A stretch of 64,000 nt of DNA. Origin: Gautieria morchelliformis. Its lineage: Eukaryota; Basidiomycota; Agaricomycetes; Gomphales; Gomphaceae. The notes below the pieces were generated by a model. The model did no database searches. It was not told the DNA's origin and saw only the letters and a program-made list of their open reading frames with translations. How positions within the stretch are numbered: the first letter of the stretch is position 1; each line of letters opens with the position of its first letter. The stretch is from positions 1-64,000 of the forward strand of contig WHVA01000048.1 of the NCBI GenBank assembly GCA_015179125.1. Direction: 5' to 3'. This document shows, piece after piece, positions 31,860-42,375 of this stretch. The translations under genes were made by a program, and so were the position numbers.

Positions 31860-33817
31860 CTATCCCTCCATGTCCTTAAGTTTTGACCTATCTAGATCTT
31901 CCTCCTCCTCTTCCTCGACTTGAACAATGGGACCACTGGTGTCGAAACGCTTTTTCTCCCGGAATGCATGAAGCCGTGGCTGTCCCTTCTCGAGTACAGC
32001 AACAGCGGGAATAACGCCTTTGGGGTTCAAATATAGCAAGTCGTTACCGGCATACGAATCAATGGACTGTATCCAGCCATCGAACCTGGGACATAATGTC
32101 AACTCAGCGTCGTCTACTGACCGTGACAAAATCGACTTGCGTAGCATCCTTCTGCTCTTGTGCCCTCATGCGACTGTAGATATGCTCCCGCTTGAACTGA
32201 TCGATAACTTCCCGGTGTTGCTCAAAATCAATAATGGATCGATAGTTAGGATCTGCATCATTCTCCAGCTTGGCATTGGCCTCCATGACTTTGCGGTTGT
32301 ACGACTCGAAGAGTGGCTGTTCCAGTAGCAGTCCAAGCGCGGGAGCTTTGGGTACTACAACCTTCCGGGGGCCAAACATTTCCTCCAGAACGCTAGCTGG
32401 TGTGCCTGTTCGGCAAGTCAATACAAGCGCGCAAACCATTTTCCGCTGTGAAATACTGTCAGAGCTGTACCGGTCCGTAAAATGCAACGCACTATCTGTG
32501 GCGCATAGTTCAGATCTCACATACTGTGACTTATGACAGATAAATACTTGCCTGATGCAGCATGAAGCTCTGCCCATGGAACAATATGGAGAGCCACTCG
32601 GTGCCATCGTAAACAACAGGATCTTGCACCTCCATGGCTATTAGTACAAATTTGAGAGTCGCGCAATAGGAAAATCTTTTCACCTCAATCTTCTTCATAT
32701 GGCGCTGATTACTTCGATCCCTAAATTCCCTGCCTACGGTAAAATTATGGAAGTTATGAGTTCCGAGGTATCTGGTGGAAGCAAATCGAAAATTCGCCAG
32801 AGTGTCTGAATCGATTCGCCATTGCTTCTTCCGTTGGTGATCATCGTATGTGCATGTCAAATCAACTCCATTCCAGAATGGGTAGACCCCCTGCTCGCTA
32901 GCCGTGCCAAGTTCCTCGCTGTTCGCTTTTAGAGCCCTGGCAAGGCCGCTGTCAGGCTTTGGAGGTAGAAGTAAGTATGACGGTAGGAAGTATGTATACA
33001 TCCTACTGTCGCAGGATCTTTGACGGTGTCTCAGTCGTTAACTGTGAAAGGGAAGAGATGGAAACGGACAAATGGGCGTTAAATGAGTTCTGCGTTCGAA
33101 CAAATGACCATAGCCTAATCTCAGGCGGTAATTCTTGGTTGATTCGAGCCACGATATCGGAAATCCCTGGCACAGATGTGATCATTTTAATGGAAATAAG
33201 ATTTCCGGCGGCATGGACTCCAGCGTCAGTGCGAGCAGCACGTGCAAGACCAACCTGCAACAAAGAATGGTGATTTACGTTCTTCAATCACGTCGAGGTG
33301 ACTGGGAAGGCTCACCTTAACAGGATCATCTGCATTGTCCTGAGATACTGCGCCGGCCTTGACCATGGCACTGAACAGAACGCCCTCTATCGTGCGGACA
33401 TTTGGCTGTCTGAAGCCAAGAAAAAGAGTGAGAGATCGCTTGCCCGGGGTTTGCCGCCTCACATTTGCATGCCATTACACCCCGTGCCACAAAACCCGAT
33501 CAGCAGCGCACACGACCTCTTTGGGAGACGAGGTTTCTTCTCTCCATCGCCATCTTCTTTATTTTGGCCAGCAGTGCGTTCGTTTCCCAAGTTGCGCGTG
33601 CCCCTCGAGCCTCTTCGGTCAGGTCGACCCTCGCTAGGACCGACGTCAGCACGTCTGTTTTCCCCTTTCCGCCAGTCCCCTTCTTGGCCTTGCTAACGCG
33701 TGAGCCGGCTTCTGGCTCCTCACTAGTCTTATGGCGTTTGGCTTCCGCTGTATTCACGGAGTCACCTTCTAGAGATCTTTTTGACGATAGGGCAGTATCA
33801 GAAATGCTTGGATCCAT
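31860..33817 (-). CDS. PUS1: tRNA pseudouridine synthase (TruA/Pus1 family)
   Basis: Pus1 converts uridines to pseudouridine in tRNAs and other RNAs in the nucleus. The catalytic block [20 protein letters not shown] is present with the essential Asp. Before it come [20 protein letters not shown] and [20 protein letters not shown]. After it come [35 protein letters not shown], a core helix block around SFMLHQIRKM-like sequence, and [20 protein letters not shown]. The acidic C-terminus ([16 protein letters not shown]) ends in TAG at 31860. The proposed start is the ATG at 33817 ([19 protein letters not shown]), with a basic nuclear-type N-terminal region. A change of frame between this region and LPKRSC near 33545-33560 is unexplained by any clear intron: a missed intron, an indel or a sequence error. 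Otherwise intact. Confidence 0.87.
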
Positions 33818-34323
33818 AGGGATTGTTGGACGCAGATGAGCAAATCTACCCCAAAGCCAGGGCCCGAGATTTAGGCCCAAACGGGGTCGGTATAAAGGCA
33901 GCCTGAACCACACCTACAGTTTAGGAATATTGTCGTGGGCACGCGCCATTTTCGAGCTCCGAAATTTTTATTCCCCTGCATCAAAAAATATTTCACTGTG
34001 CACTAGCTACTAGTTAGTATCAATGTTACTTTTTTCACCGCAAGTTCTCATATAGTCGCATTCACCAGTACCCGATCCCGTTGACATTAATATTGGTTTT
34101 GATATCCCTTCATCACTGCACCCGACTCCGTTACTGTAAGCCTTGTATTTTAGGGTTGAAACCCACACAGACATGAGTACATTCATCAAAACGACCCTAC
34201 CCGCCATTTCAGAACATAATCGAGATGGGCCAAGGCCATGAACCTAGCCGGTCTCACGATCTGCTAACTATATAACGTACCGGCCTGCTCTTCTAGTCTG
34301 ACGCCACGAAATGTGAAGTGCAG
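33818..34323. other. Intergenic; nothing recognised
   Basis: AT-rich spacer between the PUS1 start and the MITE. No coding or structural feature is supported. Confidence 0.5.
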
Positions 34324-34669
34324 GTACAATCAGGTGCCTGGAGTATGTAAAATACCGGGAGCGTGAATCCCCCTTCCCTGATGTCAATCTCAGTAGCTAG
34401 AATTGAAGCCTATATATTGCTTGTGTAGCAGAGAAGTAGGCCTTTCAATGTACCATTATGTATTTCTGACATCTTGATGGATTTAAAGTCTGCAGAGCCC
34501 ACATATTACTCAATTTTCACGAAAAGTGGTTCACCCCGCAGCTAAACTGCTGAATGATGAAGCGGTAAGCTGACAAGAGGTGATTCTGAGAGGCTGAGGC
34601 CTGAGGTGCGGCATGTCAGGGTCAGATGCGAGCGTACTTTTAAACGTACTCCCAGGCACCTGATTGTAC
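34324..34669. mobile_element. MITE-like element with 18-bp perfect terminal inverted repeats
   Basis: The ends are GTACAATCAGGTGCCTGG (34324-34341) and its exact reverse complement CCAGGCACCTGATTGTAC (34652-34669). Similarity continues inward imperfectly for another 10-15 bp (AGTATGT against AGTACGT). There is no coding capacity. The 346-bp length and terminal repeats fit a non-autonomous DNA transposon. The outermost GTA/TAC could include a TA target duplication, as in Tc1/mariner-type elements. A diverged, truncated copy in opposite orientation lies at 9240-9600, which supports mobility. Confidence 0.8.
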
Positions 34670-34835
34670 ACGGGACCTCCTGATGATGATGATCAAAAAT
34701 TGCGATGTTAAGGTGACACACACACGGATGCTTTATTCAATATTACAGCATTCACAAGGCCGGTCTTCAGATCCACTACATATCCTACAGCTTCCGCGCG
34801 GGAGTCTCCACAGGTAAAAAACACACAGATAAAAC

Positions 34836-36989
34836 TCAAAAGGGACCCCAGCCCCTTCCCCGGCCCTGTGCCCCAGCCAGGCCAATGCGGAATGGCACAC
34901 TGGGGCGCATCCTAGATGGACCCGGAGGGAAGTCGTCACGCACCCCCGCTTGATTAGTCTCAGGGCGCTTCTCCGCATCCGCCTCGTCATCTCCATCCTA
35001 TCTCGAAGTGTTAAAAAAAACCGTCAAGAAAACGGACGAGGCAAATCATACCTCCAGATCGATAACCAGCGCACCAGAATGCCACCCGGACGCCGTTGCG
35101 CTGAAGACGAACGTCTCACGCCCGTTGCTGCCATTTTGGGTGCCGAATTTTACTTCAGTGGGTCCGGGGACATCTGGCGGTAATATTCTAAACCGCTTCG
35201 CCCGTTGTCTATCGCTGTCTCGGACGTATCCACCTGGGCTGCCAACAGGCAGTTCCGTCGGATCACCGAGGCCAAGTGCGCCAGACGAATAGGCACCCCA
35301 CGTGAGGAGCTTCCCGGTCGAAGTCAGAGCTCCAAAGTGATAATCACCCAGTATGATCGAGATGACGCCTCTGTTCTGGAGAGCGCGCGGGATGTCCGGG
35401 ACGGTGTCTTGCAGCGTGTCCTTTGTTCCGCCGAGGATGATGGATGCAGATCCTGTAGAGTAAGCGAAGAATGTGAGGAAATGGGCAGAGATCTGCGAGG
35501 CTGTGAGTTCTGTGTCGAGAGAATATACGGGAAGCGGACTTGCGTGGGTAATGGTTAGAGTTTCTGGAACGGTCAGGTTTGCATCCGATCTCTCCTCGTC
35601 AAAAGTGGGATGAGCCCGAATGTACTCGACCTCACTGAACCGCTCTAGCTGTGTGCCGTGCCGGTTTGAGTAATTCAGTCACGTTGGACAGAATGACAAG
35701 GTACCCACATACTCCCACCTGGGACGTAGGAGCGCATTGCTGAAACTGGCATGGCCCTGAGGCATGTCGGCTTTAAGAACATGCCCGCCTTCCGTGAGTC
35801 CGATTACAAAATCATCGCCTGCTGCGATCTTGACAATCTTTTCTCCCCCGCCGTCCTCTTGCAGTTTTGGCAAGGATGCCGCCACAGGGCGAATAAGCCA
35901 CGGGTCTAGCGCGACTTCCCACGGTCTGCAATATACGACATCATTCTGGCCCTCCACCTGCTCGCCGGCGTCAGCGTGAGCCTTGTACAACTCTCCAAAT
36001 CTGCCATCGAGGGGCCACCAGACGTAGACCTCCCCGCCCTGTGTCAGTACGGCAGAGAAACTCCATCCGCATTCCACCTGAAGGGGTGTGCTGGCTGCGT
36101 TGGAGGTTGAAAGGAGAGGCGTCGTGAGGACATAGGGGCGTCCCCACGAAGCGAAAACCCAGACACGATTCCTAGATGACAGTGCAGTCGCGTGCGCCCG
36201 GCCGCATCTGCGTCCGACATGACATGAGCGGAGAATAACATAACAATGAAAGCAGAGAGAAACACAGACCCTAGCTTGGATATCCGCTCCGGAAGACGTA
36301 ACTGGGTAGGTCGCAGGGCACGCTTGTAAGCGTCTGAAAACGGATCCATATGCAAGCCAAATTGCGTTCCATCTAGTTGGCCTGTGTGTGGAGAAATGGT
36401 CAGATACTGTTCGAATGTAGCGGCTATTTCGTTACCCCATACGTGGACACACCCTTCCGAGTCAAGGGCATGGAATGACCTGCGACGACCGAGGCTGAGC
36501 ACGGATAAGAGGTCTGTAAACGCGGACAGCGACTGACCAGCCACCGGCTGCCAACTCGACGATACGTGGTCCAGCGATTTCCAGGCGCGAGGGATACGGC
36601 CGGCTTCCATTCAAAATGCCACCCGGATTCAAGACGTCAAGACCAAGCCTTCCTTCGCCGGACGACCTTCAAGTTCAACATAGTCCGAGACGCTTAACAA
36701 AATGCGCCCATGCCGCCACCGGAATAGAGGTAACACACACTCACCCCCACACATAGACCTTGGATTTGTGCACCCCTTTGTAGAGAAACTTGTAGCCTTT
36801 CGTTCTGGCACTGGACACATCAGAGAAGTTGTAATCTTCCTTCAGCTTGCGCTTCCAGAACGTGTCGTCTGAGCATATTGTGGCGAAGTGCGAGTTGGTG
36901 CGTGTAAGAGACGGGATATCATTGAGCGGGATCAGAGGGAGGAGATTGTCAATGAAGACTTCGACAGGAAGACTGGCTAGCGAGGCCAT
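34836..36989 (-). CDS. F-box protein with RCC1-like repeats (Saf1-like)
   Basis: F-box proteins are the substrate adaptors of SCF ubiquitin ligases. The start at 36989 gives an F-box (MASLASLPVEVFIDNLLPLI, PSLTRTNSHFATICSDDTFW) directly followed by KSKVYVWG, the first RCC1-type blade. Later blades include LGRRRSFHALDSEGCVHVWG, CGWSFSAVLTQGGEVYVWW, KIAAGDDFVIGLTEGGHVLK and GDYHFGALTSTGKLLTWGAY followed by GALGLGDPTELPVGSP. The last exon, after an intron at 34998-35051, is acidic then Arg/Gly-rich (DGDDEADAEKRPETNQ ... RIGLAGAQGRGRGWGPF), stop at 34836. The F-box plus RCC1 order matches yeast Saf1, which targets adenine deaminase and unprocessed vacuolar proteins. The substrate here is unknown. 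Some internal exon borders are approximate. Confidence 0.85.
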
Positions 36990-37294
36990 AGTGAGATGCT
37001 TCAAGTGTACGTCATCACGACGGTTAGTCAGCGTGGCTGATGTGCCTCGATATGTAAAAAATCCCAGCTACATTTCGTTGAATCCTGTGGGGCTCTATCG
37101 GATGTCTCGTACCCGGAAAAAGTAGTGACCTTTGGCACGCGAGAGAAAAGAAATATATCTGACCGCCATATCAAGTGTATCCAGCCATCACCGTGGACGA
37201 ACCGCAAATCAATTATACTGAGTCGCCGAGGTGTTCATCCGGAATACTAGGGTCACTCGCTTTCTCACCGTCAGCGCCAGTGGATTATCAGGCC

Positions 37295-37527
37295 AAATCA
37301 GTAGTTTGATCGGTCAATTAATCGACTCGGAGCACCGGTGGTTGGAATGCTTTTCTCTGTGCGTAAGTGTTGCGTCCCCGAGGATACAGCACCTAGTTTT
37401 CTGATGCCGGCATCATGCGTGATGATATGCGCGTACTGTACTGAGTCCGGGGCACCACTTTCTCGAAAGGCGAAATCAGTAGTTTAAACTGATCGGTCAT
37501 GGCAATCGACTCGGAGCACCGGTGGTT
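37295..37527. repeat. Local direct repeat pair (about 50 bp)
   Basis: 37295-37343 and 37473-37527 share AAATCAGTAGTTT, GATCGGTCA and AATCGACTCGGAGCACCGGT followed by GGTT. The second copy has six extra bases after the first block. Similarity fades on both sides, although ACTGAGTC precedes both. Confidence 0.75.
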
Positions 37528-38123
37528 CGTTCAATTGTTTCTCTGTGATGATGGTAAATTTCCCCGATATCATGCTTGCCACACAATGTGAATCTGCATG
37601 CAGGCAGTCTGGATGGCCCCTCCGAGACCGGGTCCTCTCGTCATTTTGCCGTGAAATCCAAGTTATCGTCGTGAAACAATCGATATAAGTTAGTTATATG
37701 ACAGCGTCACAGTGTATGAGCAGGGTTTTTTGGGCCTCTGCACATATGAGTGGACGCTTGTTTTATTGCATGACCACCAACTACGAAATCAGCGAGTAGT
37801 TATGGCTACTTTCCAAGGAGGGTAGCACGCACGAAGTGCAACATGAGCGGGAGGAATATATAATATATATTACCATAGCAATTGGGGACCGCCAATGATA
37901 TGCGTCTCATACACAGTCCTGGGTGGAGGCCGGGCTTGCAATATATACATGTGGGAGGGGATCGATCCAACATGCGGCCGCGGCGCAGGCCTGGGGCCTA
38001 GGGGCCGGTCGCCGTCTCCGGCGCGGCCGGGATGGTAAATTTCATGATTTTCATGTTACGACCTCGGTCTCATCAGGCCAGCCCTCGATCCGCTGAACAA
38101 CACCCTGGTACTGTATGATGTAT

Positions 38124-38252
38124 CAGGACGTTATCTCCGTCAATAAGGTGCTGGCAGGGAATCCCGCTCGAGGACCTAGCTCGGGTTGAAATATTCGCAG
38201 GGATTTTTGTTCTTGGCAGCATCGAAGAAAAAGCGGAAGAGATAACGTCCTG
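38124..38252. repeat. 14-bp perfect inverted repeat enclosing 101 bp
   Basis: CAGGACGTTATCTC at 38124-38137 is the exact reverse complement of GAGATAACGTCCTG at 38239-38252. No target duplication is visible, so a small transposon is only one possibility. Confidence 0.6.
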
Positions 38253-40024
38253 CGCCTAATGACGTTGCGACCCTGAGTACTGAGGCCTGAGTAGCGAAGC
38301 GAGCCTGCTCGTCATAGCCGCGCGCCAACGTGACGTGCCACTAGCGCACAGACTCGGACTCCGCCACTGCCGCGGCGTGGCCGCAGAGGAACATGCCAGT
38401 TTATCATTCACATACGGTTTCAAAGGATGCGCTTGCGAAAACCCGCCTCGGCTTCGTCGAAAAGCTGGACGCTTCTGATGGTGCCTCGTATCGCGTCGAG
38501 AACCTGACGACGAGAATATAAGATGCCGGTACCGTTTCTTCGAGACGAGGCAGGTGACACCGGTACGCACGCACGCACGCAGTGCAGCGCAGTCGGTGTC
38601 TTGACGTTATATTATATACATACTGCCCAGTGGACATGTCACGTCGTCAGCGTGCTCGCCAACGAGACGCTGCTTTGCGCGGCTGTCTACACAGGGGCTA
38701 ACCTAATAAGACCCCCGGAGCCAAGTCTTCTCGACGCGGAGGGTGTTAGCATTTGCGTTTGCGTCTGCGTCTGCCCCGCACGCATCGCATGGAGCGTCAT
38801 CATGCACCGGCTGCCAGTGATATCATGATGAAGAATGGAGGCTCCCAAGAAGAACGCCGCACAGCGCGGTCCAGTTCCAGCGCACAGGAATACATACATA
38901 CCCTAATAGCTTGAAGGATTATGCTCAATACGAATGCGAATACCGCGGGTGCTATTCGCCAGGAACCATCGTTCGGCGACGTCGTGTCACAGTCCTGTCC
39001 TGCGTGCGTCGAACCCGCGCTGGCTGTGCCAGTGCCGTGGAGGATTTCCCGTCAGCCGCGTGCCAGGCTTCGAATTCCAACTCTAATCTCGCGCGTTGAC
39101 TGGACACTAGAATAAATCGCCCTCCTTCTGGGGGTACTGATGAGCCTTCAGGCTTCAAGGTTCAACTCGCCAGCCGTTGAGCGAACGAACGCATGTCGTG
39201 GATTGATATGATAATTAACCGGGTTTCAAATGCACCCAGCGGCACAGACGCTGTCCAGCATATCTGCCAGCACAGCAACACGAACGCGACCGAATCGGTC
39301 CATTCAAACAAAGTTTGCTGGTTCAGGCACCATAACAGGGAAAGTCGATTCTATCCCACGCCTGTCCCCAGACCATGCAAACAACCTTCGACGTCAGAGT
39401 CGACGTCGGCACTGCACAGAACTGGCAGGCGTGTCCCTACTAGAGCTATCCCGCGTGGGGGCGGTCCGCGCAGGCAGCCCCGGCGCGGACTTGGAGCGTG
39501 TCTGAGTCTGAGCCAGCAGCACGCAGAATCACATGGCCGCACCCCCTTCGACTTCTTGGATTACCGGATTGCGGCATTGCGAACCAGACTACTAATTTGT
39601 TTCAGAAAGTGATGATCTTTTGGAGAAGATGGCCCGGCGTCGTCGTCTCCCGAGACCTGCCTGCAGTGGGAGTGTCCCATCCCATGGCGCATGACATCAC
39701 GCTGCAACGTCGGAGTCTGTCGCCTGATGCATGCTGTCAAGCGCAAGCGTGGGCCAACGCCAAGGGAGGCAACCGGGCGAGATAATCACAGATCCGCACG
39801 CCTCACGAACGGGACAAGAAGAGAAACTAGAGGAAACTGGTACAGGTATTTGGCGCGATGCGCCGGTATCAACAAACGCAGGGGATACAGGTGAAAGGGC
39901 CGGACAGGGAGAAAAATCGAAGCTCAGTGCACATAGATTTAAAATAATTGCGCGACGGGGAGGAAGGCGTGAAGGCGAAGGGAGCGAGTGCGGAAACCCC
40001 AATAAGAGATATGCAGACGTGTAT

Positions 40025-40865
40025 TTAGGACGTTGTCCGAGGCACACTGTTACACGTCGGGCCGACGGCAGACGAGTCCAGCTTTTTCTGCTGTCGCCAC
40101 TGCTTGCGCAGTTCTTTAAACTCTGGCGCGTTAAGACAAATGTGAGATGGGCCAGGGAGTGTGCGCTGGGAGACTGACCGGCAGGGCTGCGCTTGGGGCC
40201 GTGGCGCTGCATGCTCACGTGTGCGTTGAGGTGGTTGAGGGTGCCGTATGCCTTTGTGCAGTCGGGCCACGAGCAGGCGTAGAGACGCTCGATCTCGTCG
40301 TAGCGGCGGCGCGGCCGCTTGCGGATGGCGTTCCCAGGGAGCGAGACAAAGGAGTAGGTCTTGGACGCGGCGGATGGGGAGTGGGCCTGGTGGGCGGGCG
40401 AGCGGGACTCGTCGCGGGGCTGCTCCTCCTGCGACATGACAGGTGTGCACAGCGCAGAACACGAGGGCGAGAACGGCTCACCGGACTGGGCAAGAGGGAC
40501 ATCTGGGGGTCCTCTGGGGTGCGCGCGCCACTGCTCATGGCGCGCGCCAACAGCTCCCTCGTCTGCTCGTCCTCGTCGACCTCCTCCTTGGGGGTCCACC
40601 CGGCATGGGGCATATACGTCGCGCGGGGGCTCTGGTCCACTATGCGGCGCTCGTACGGCATATACGGGTCGCGCGCGACGGGGGCGGCGGCGTATCCGTG
40701 GATCGGGGGCAGATAGCGGTCGAGCGGGGGCTGCGCGTAGACGGGGGACGGGGGAGCGTATCGCTCGTGGTCGTAGATCTGGTGGTGGTGGAAGCCCTGC
40801 ATGAACGCGGACGGGAAGTGGTCGTGGGTTGCGGGGGCGGCGAGGAGGCCAAACTGATGGGACAT
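40025..40865 (-). CDS. C2H2 zinc-finger transcription factor
   Basis: Exons 40482-40865, 40179-40428 and 40025-40122 join in frame to 243 residues starting MSHQFGLLAAPATHDHF. The first two thirds are Pro/Tyr/His-rich (DRYLPPIHGYAAAP, MPHAGWTPKEEVDEDEQTR). The DNA-binding part is NAIRKRPRRRYDEIERLYAC followed by SWPDCTKAYGTLNHLNAHVS and MQRHG. This gives one finger, Cys-x4-Cys-x12-His-x5-His, with a basic stretch before it. After the second intron FKELRKQWRQQKKLD follows; this RPRRRYDEIERL-finger-EFKELRKQWR arrangement recurs in basidiomycete regulators as I recall them. Targets are unknown. The long GC-rich upstream region suggests complex regulation. Confidence 0.85.
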
Positions 40866-42375
40866 GGACGCAGGACGGGGGTGGTATATGCTCACTGGAC
40901 GGGCGGAGGGACGGGGCGAGCGGGGGACGGGCGTCGAGGAGGGGAGGAGGGGGTTATAAAGGGGGATGATGATCATCCCCCGCCACGAAAACATTTCTGT
41001 GCATACTTATGTTTGGAGACCAATCGAAACCTTAACAAAGCGCGTCCGGTCGTGGCGGGGGCGCCAAGCGATGGGTGCCAGGCTCCCGGATGGCGGACGG
41101 CGAAATATTGATAATTTGCAATCGGCGCTTACATAAGGACGGCATATCAAGGGGAGCAGGCACTGGCACGTTCCGACAGGAGAGGAGAGTGAGACACTGC
41201 AACGTCACTGCGCCCGGGCCGGGCGACGCGCTGATTGGCGCGGACACGGCCGAGAAACAGGGTACAGGTACCGCTCCCCACAGCAACGTCCGCGTGACCG
41301 GCGCTTCGCGGCGCACAGGGCAGATCTATGAGCCACGTGCACAGGGTATGGTCGGACGTCCGAGGCTGCAGGGCGGACCCGCGCAGCCGACTCGGCGAGG
41401 AGAGTGGAGAGCGACGACGGCCACGATCAGAAGACGATACGCCGGCCTCGCGCACCCGCACCGCGCACGCTGACGCCTGCGGGCGAGCCTCGCCCGGCAA
41501 AACGTTGTGCGCCTCCGTGATGTGCGGGGTAGCCCGCGTCCGTCGGAGCTCGCTGTCACGGTCACGTCCGCCCTAATCGGGCTCGCCTGCCCAGATCTTG
41601 CCGCAATCGCGGATCCAGCTGCGAACGTCGGTCACGTGACGCGCACCCGACAACATCAGCGCCATATATCCTGTTCTGGCCGTGCGTGACACAGGGTCGG
41701 CCGTCGGGCAGCCTCGTTGCCGCACCGTCACTGGCAGATTGTGCCGGCGCGGACAAATTCTATATTTGCAGGCCGGAGATCCAATTCTGCGCATTTCGCC
41801 CTCCGCGCTCTGCCTTTTGGGCAGATGAGTGTGATATATTGCGACAAGACGTCACACGTCCGCGTCTCGAGTGGACAGCGAAGCATCCCGGGCTTCTGAC
41901 GCCGAGCGGCACACTCAGAGCCCATACAGCGAACAGAACACAATGTCCAGAATACAAATTCGTCTCAGGAGTCAGTGCAGGGCAGAGTTTTCCAGCGCAC
42001 CGGTCAGCGTGGCCTTGACGGCGCCGGTGACGTCGAGTGCCGCTGTCATCCTTCTCTCCTCTCCCAGGCCATGTGCGCTGCACGCACTCTGAAACACGTC
42101 GGGCAATATTAATACATCCAACTACGTACGCGAACGAGCACCAGGCGCACTCCGCGATCGCCTTATCACGCCCATTATAATTATTCTCGTTCATTCAAAC
42201 AAATTTCGTGCCGAACCGTCGTGTGGGGCAGTGCACGCCCTTTGTCCAGTCGCGGCCACGCGGAAATTTTGCCCGTGCGCGATCTAGAGATCCAAAACGT
42301 CTCACCTTGCCATTGTATGCCACTCGTGACAAGGGCCCCAAAATCCCCGCCGCGGATCCACCGGCTCTCGAGAAA
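40866..42375. other. GC-rich 1.5-kb region upstream of the C2H2 gene
   Basis: Lies between the ARP8 stop and the C2H2 start, both on the minus strand. Long open frames appear on both strands because the sequence is GC-rich, but none shows a family signature. Palindromic CACGTG cores occur near 41334 and 41634 and could bind bHLH factors. A long 5' UTR or promoter is the likely content. Confidence 0.45.

Larger units (their letters stand above)
36990..40024. other. 3-kb gene-poor stretch with small repeats
   Basis: No gene is supported here. Features seen: a local direct repeat (37295-37343 and 37473-37527), a GC-rich block rich in GGCC/CCGG (about 37974-38032), a 14-bp perfect inverted repeat 38124-38137/38239-38252, and a short ACGC-type run (ACGCACGCACGCACGC near 38564-38580). 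The part after about 38250 is more GC-rich than the part before it. Some of this is upstream sequence of the F-box gene. Confidence 0.5.

Noticed and set aside
40147..41111. Several long plus-strand open frames over the C2H2 gene
   Set aside because: GC-rich antisense shadows. The minus strand has the zinc finger and clean introns.
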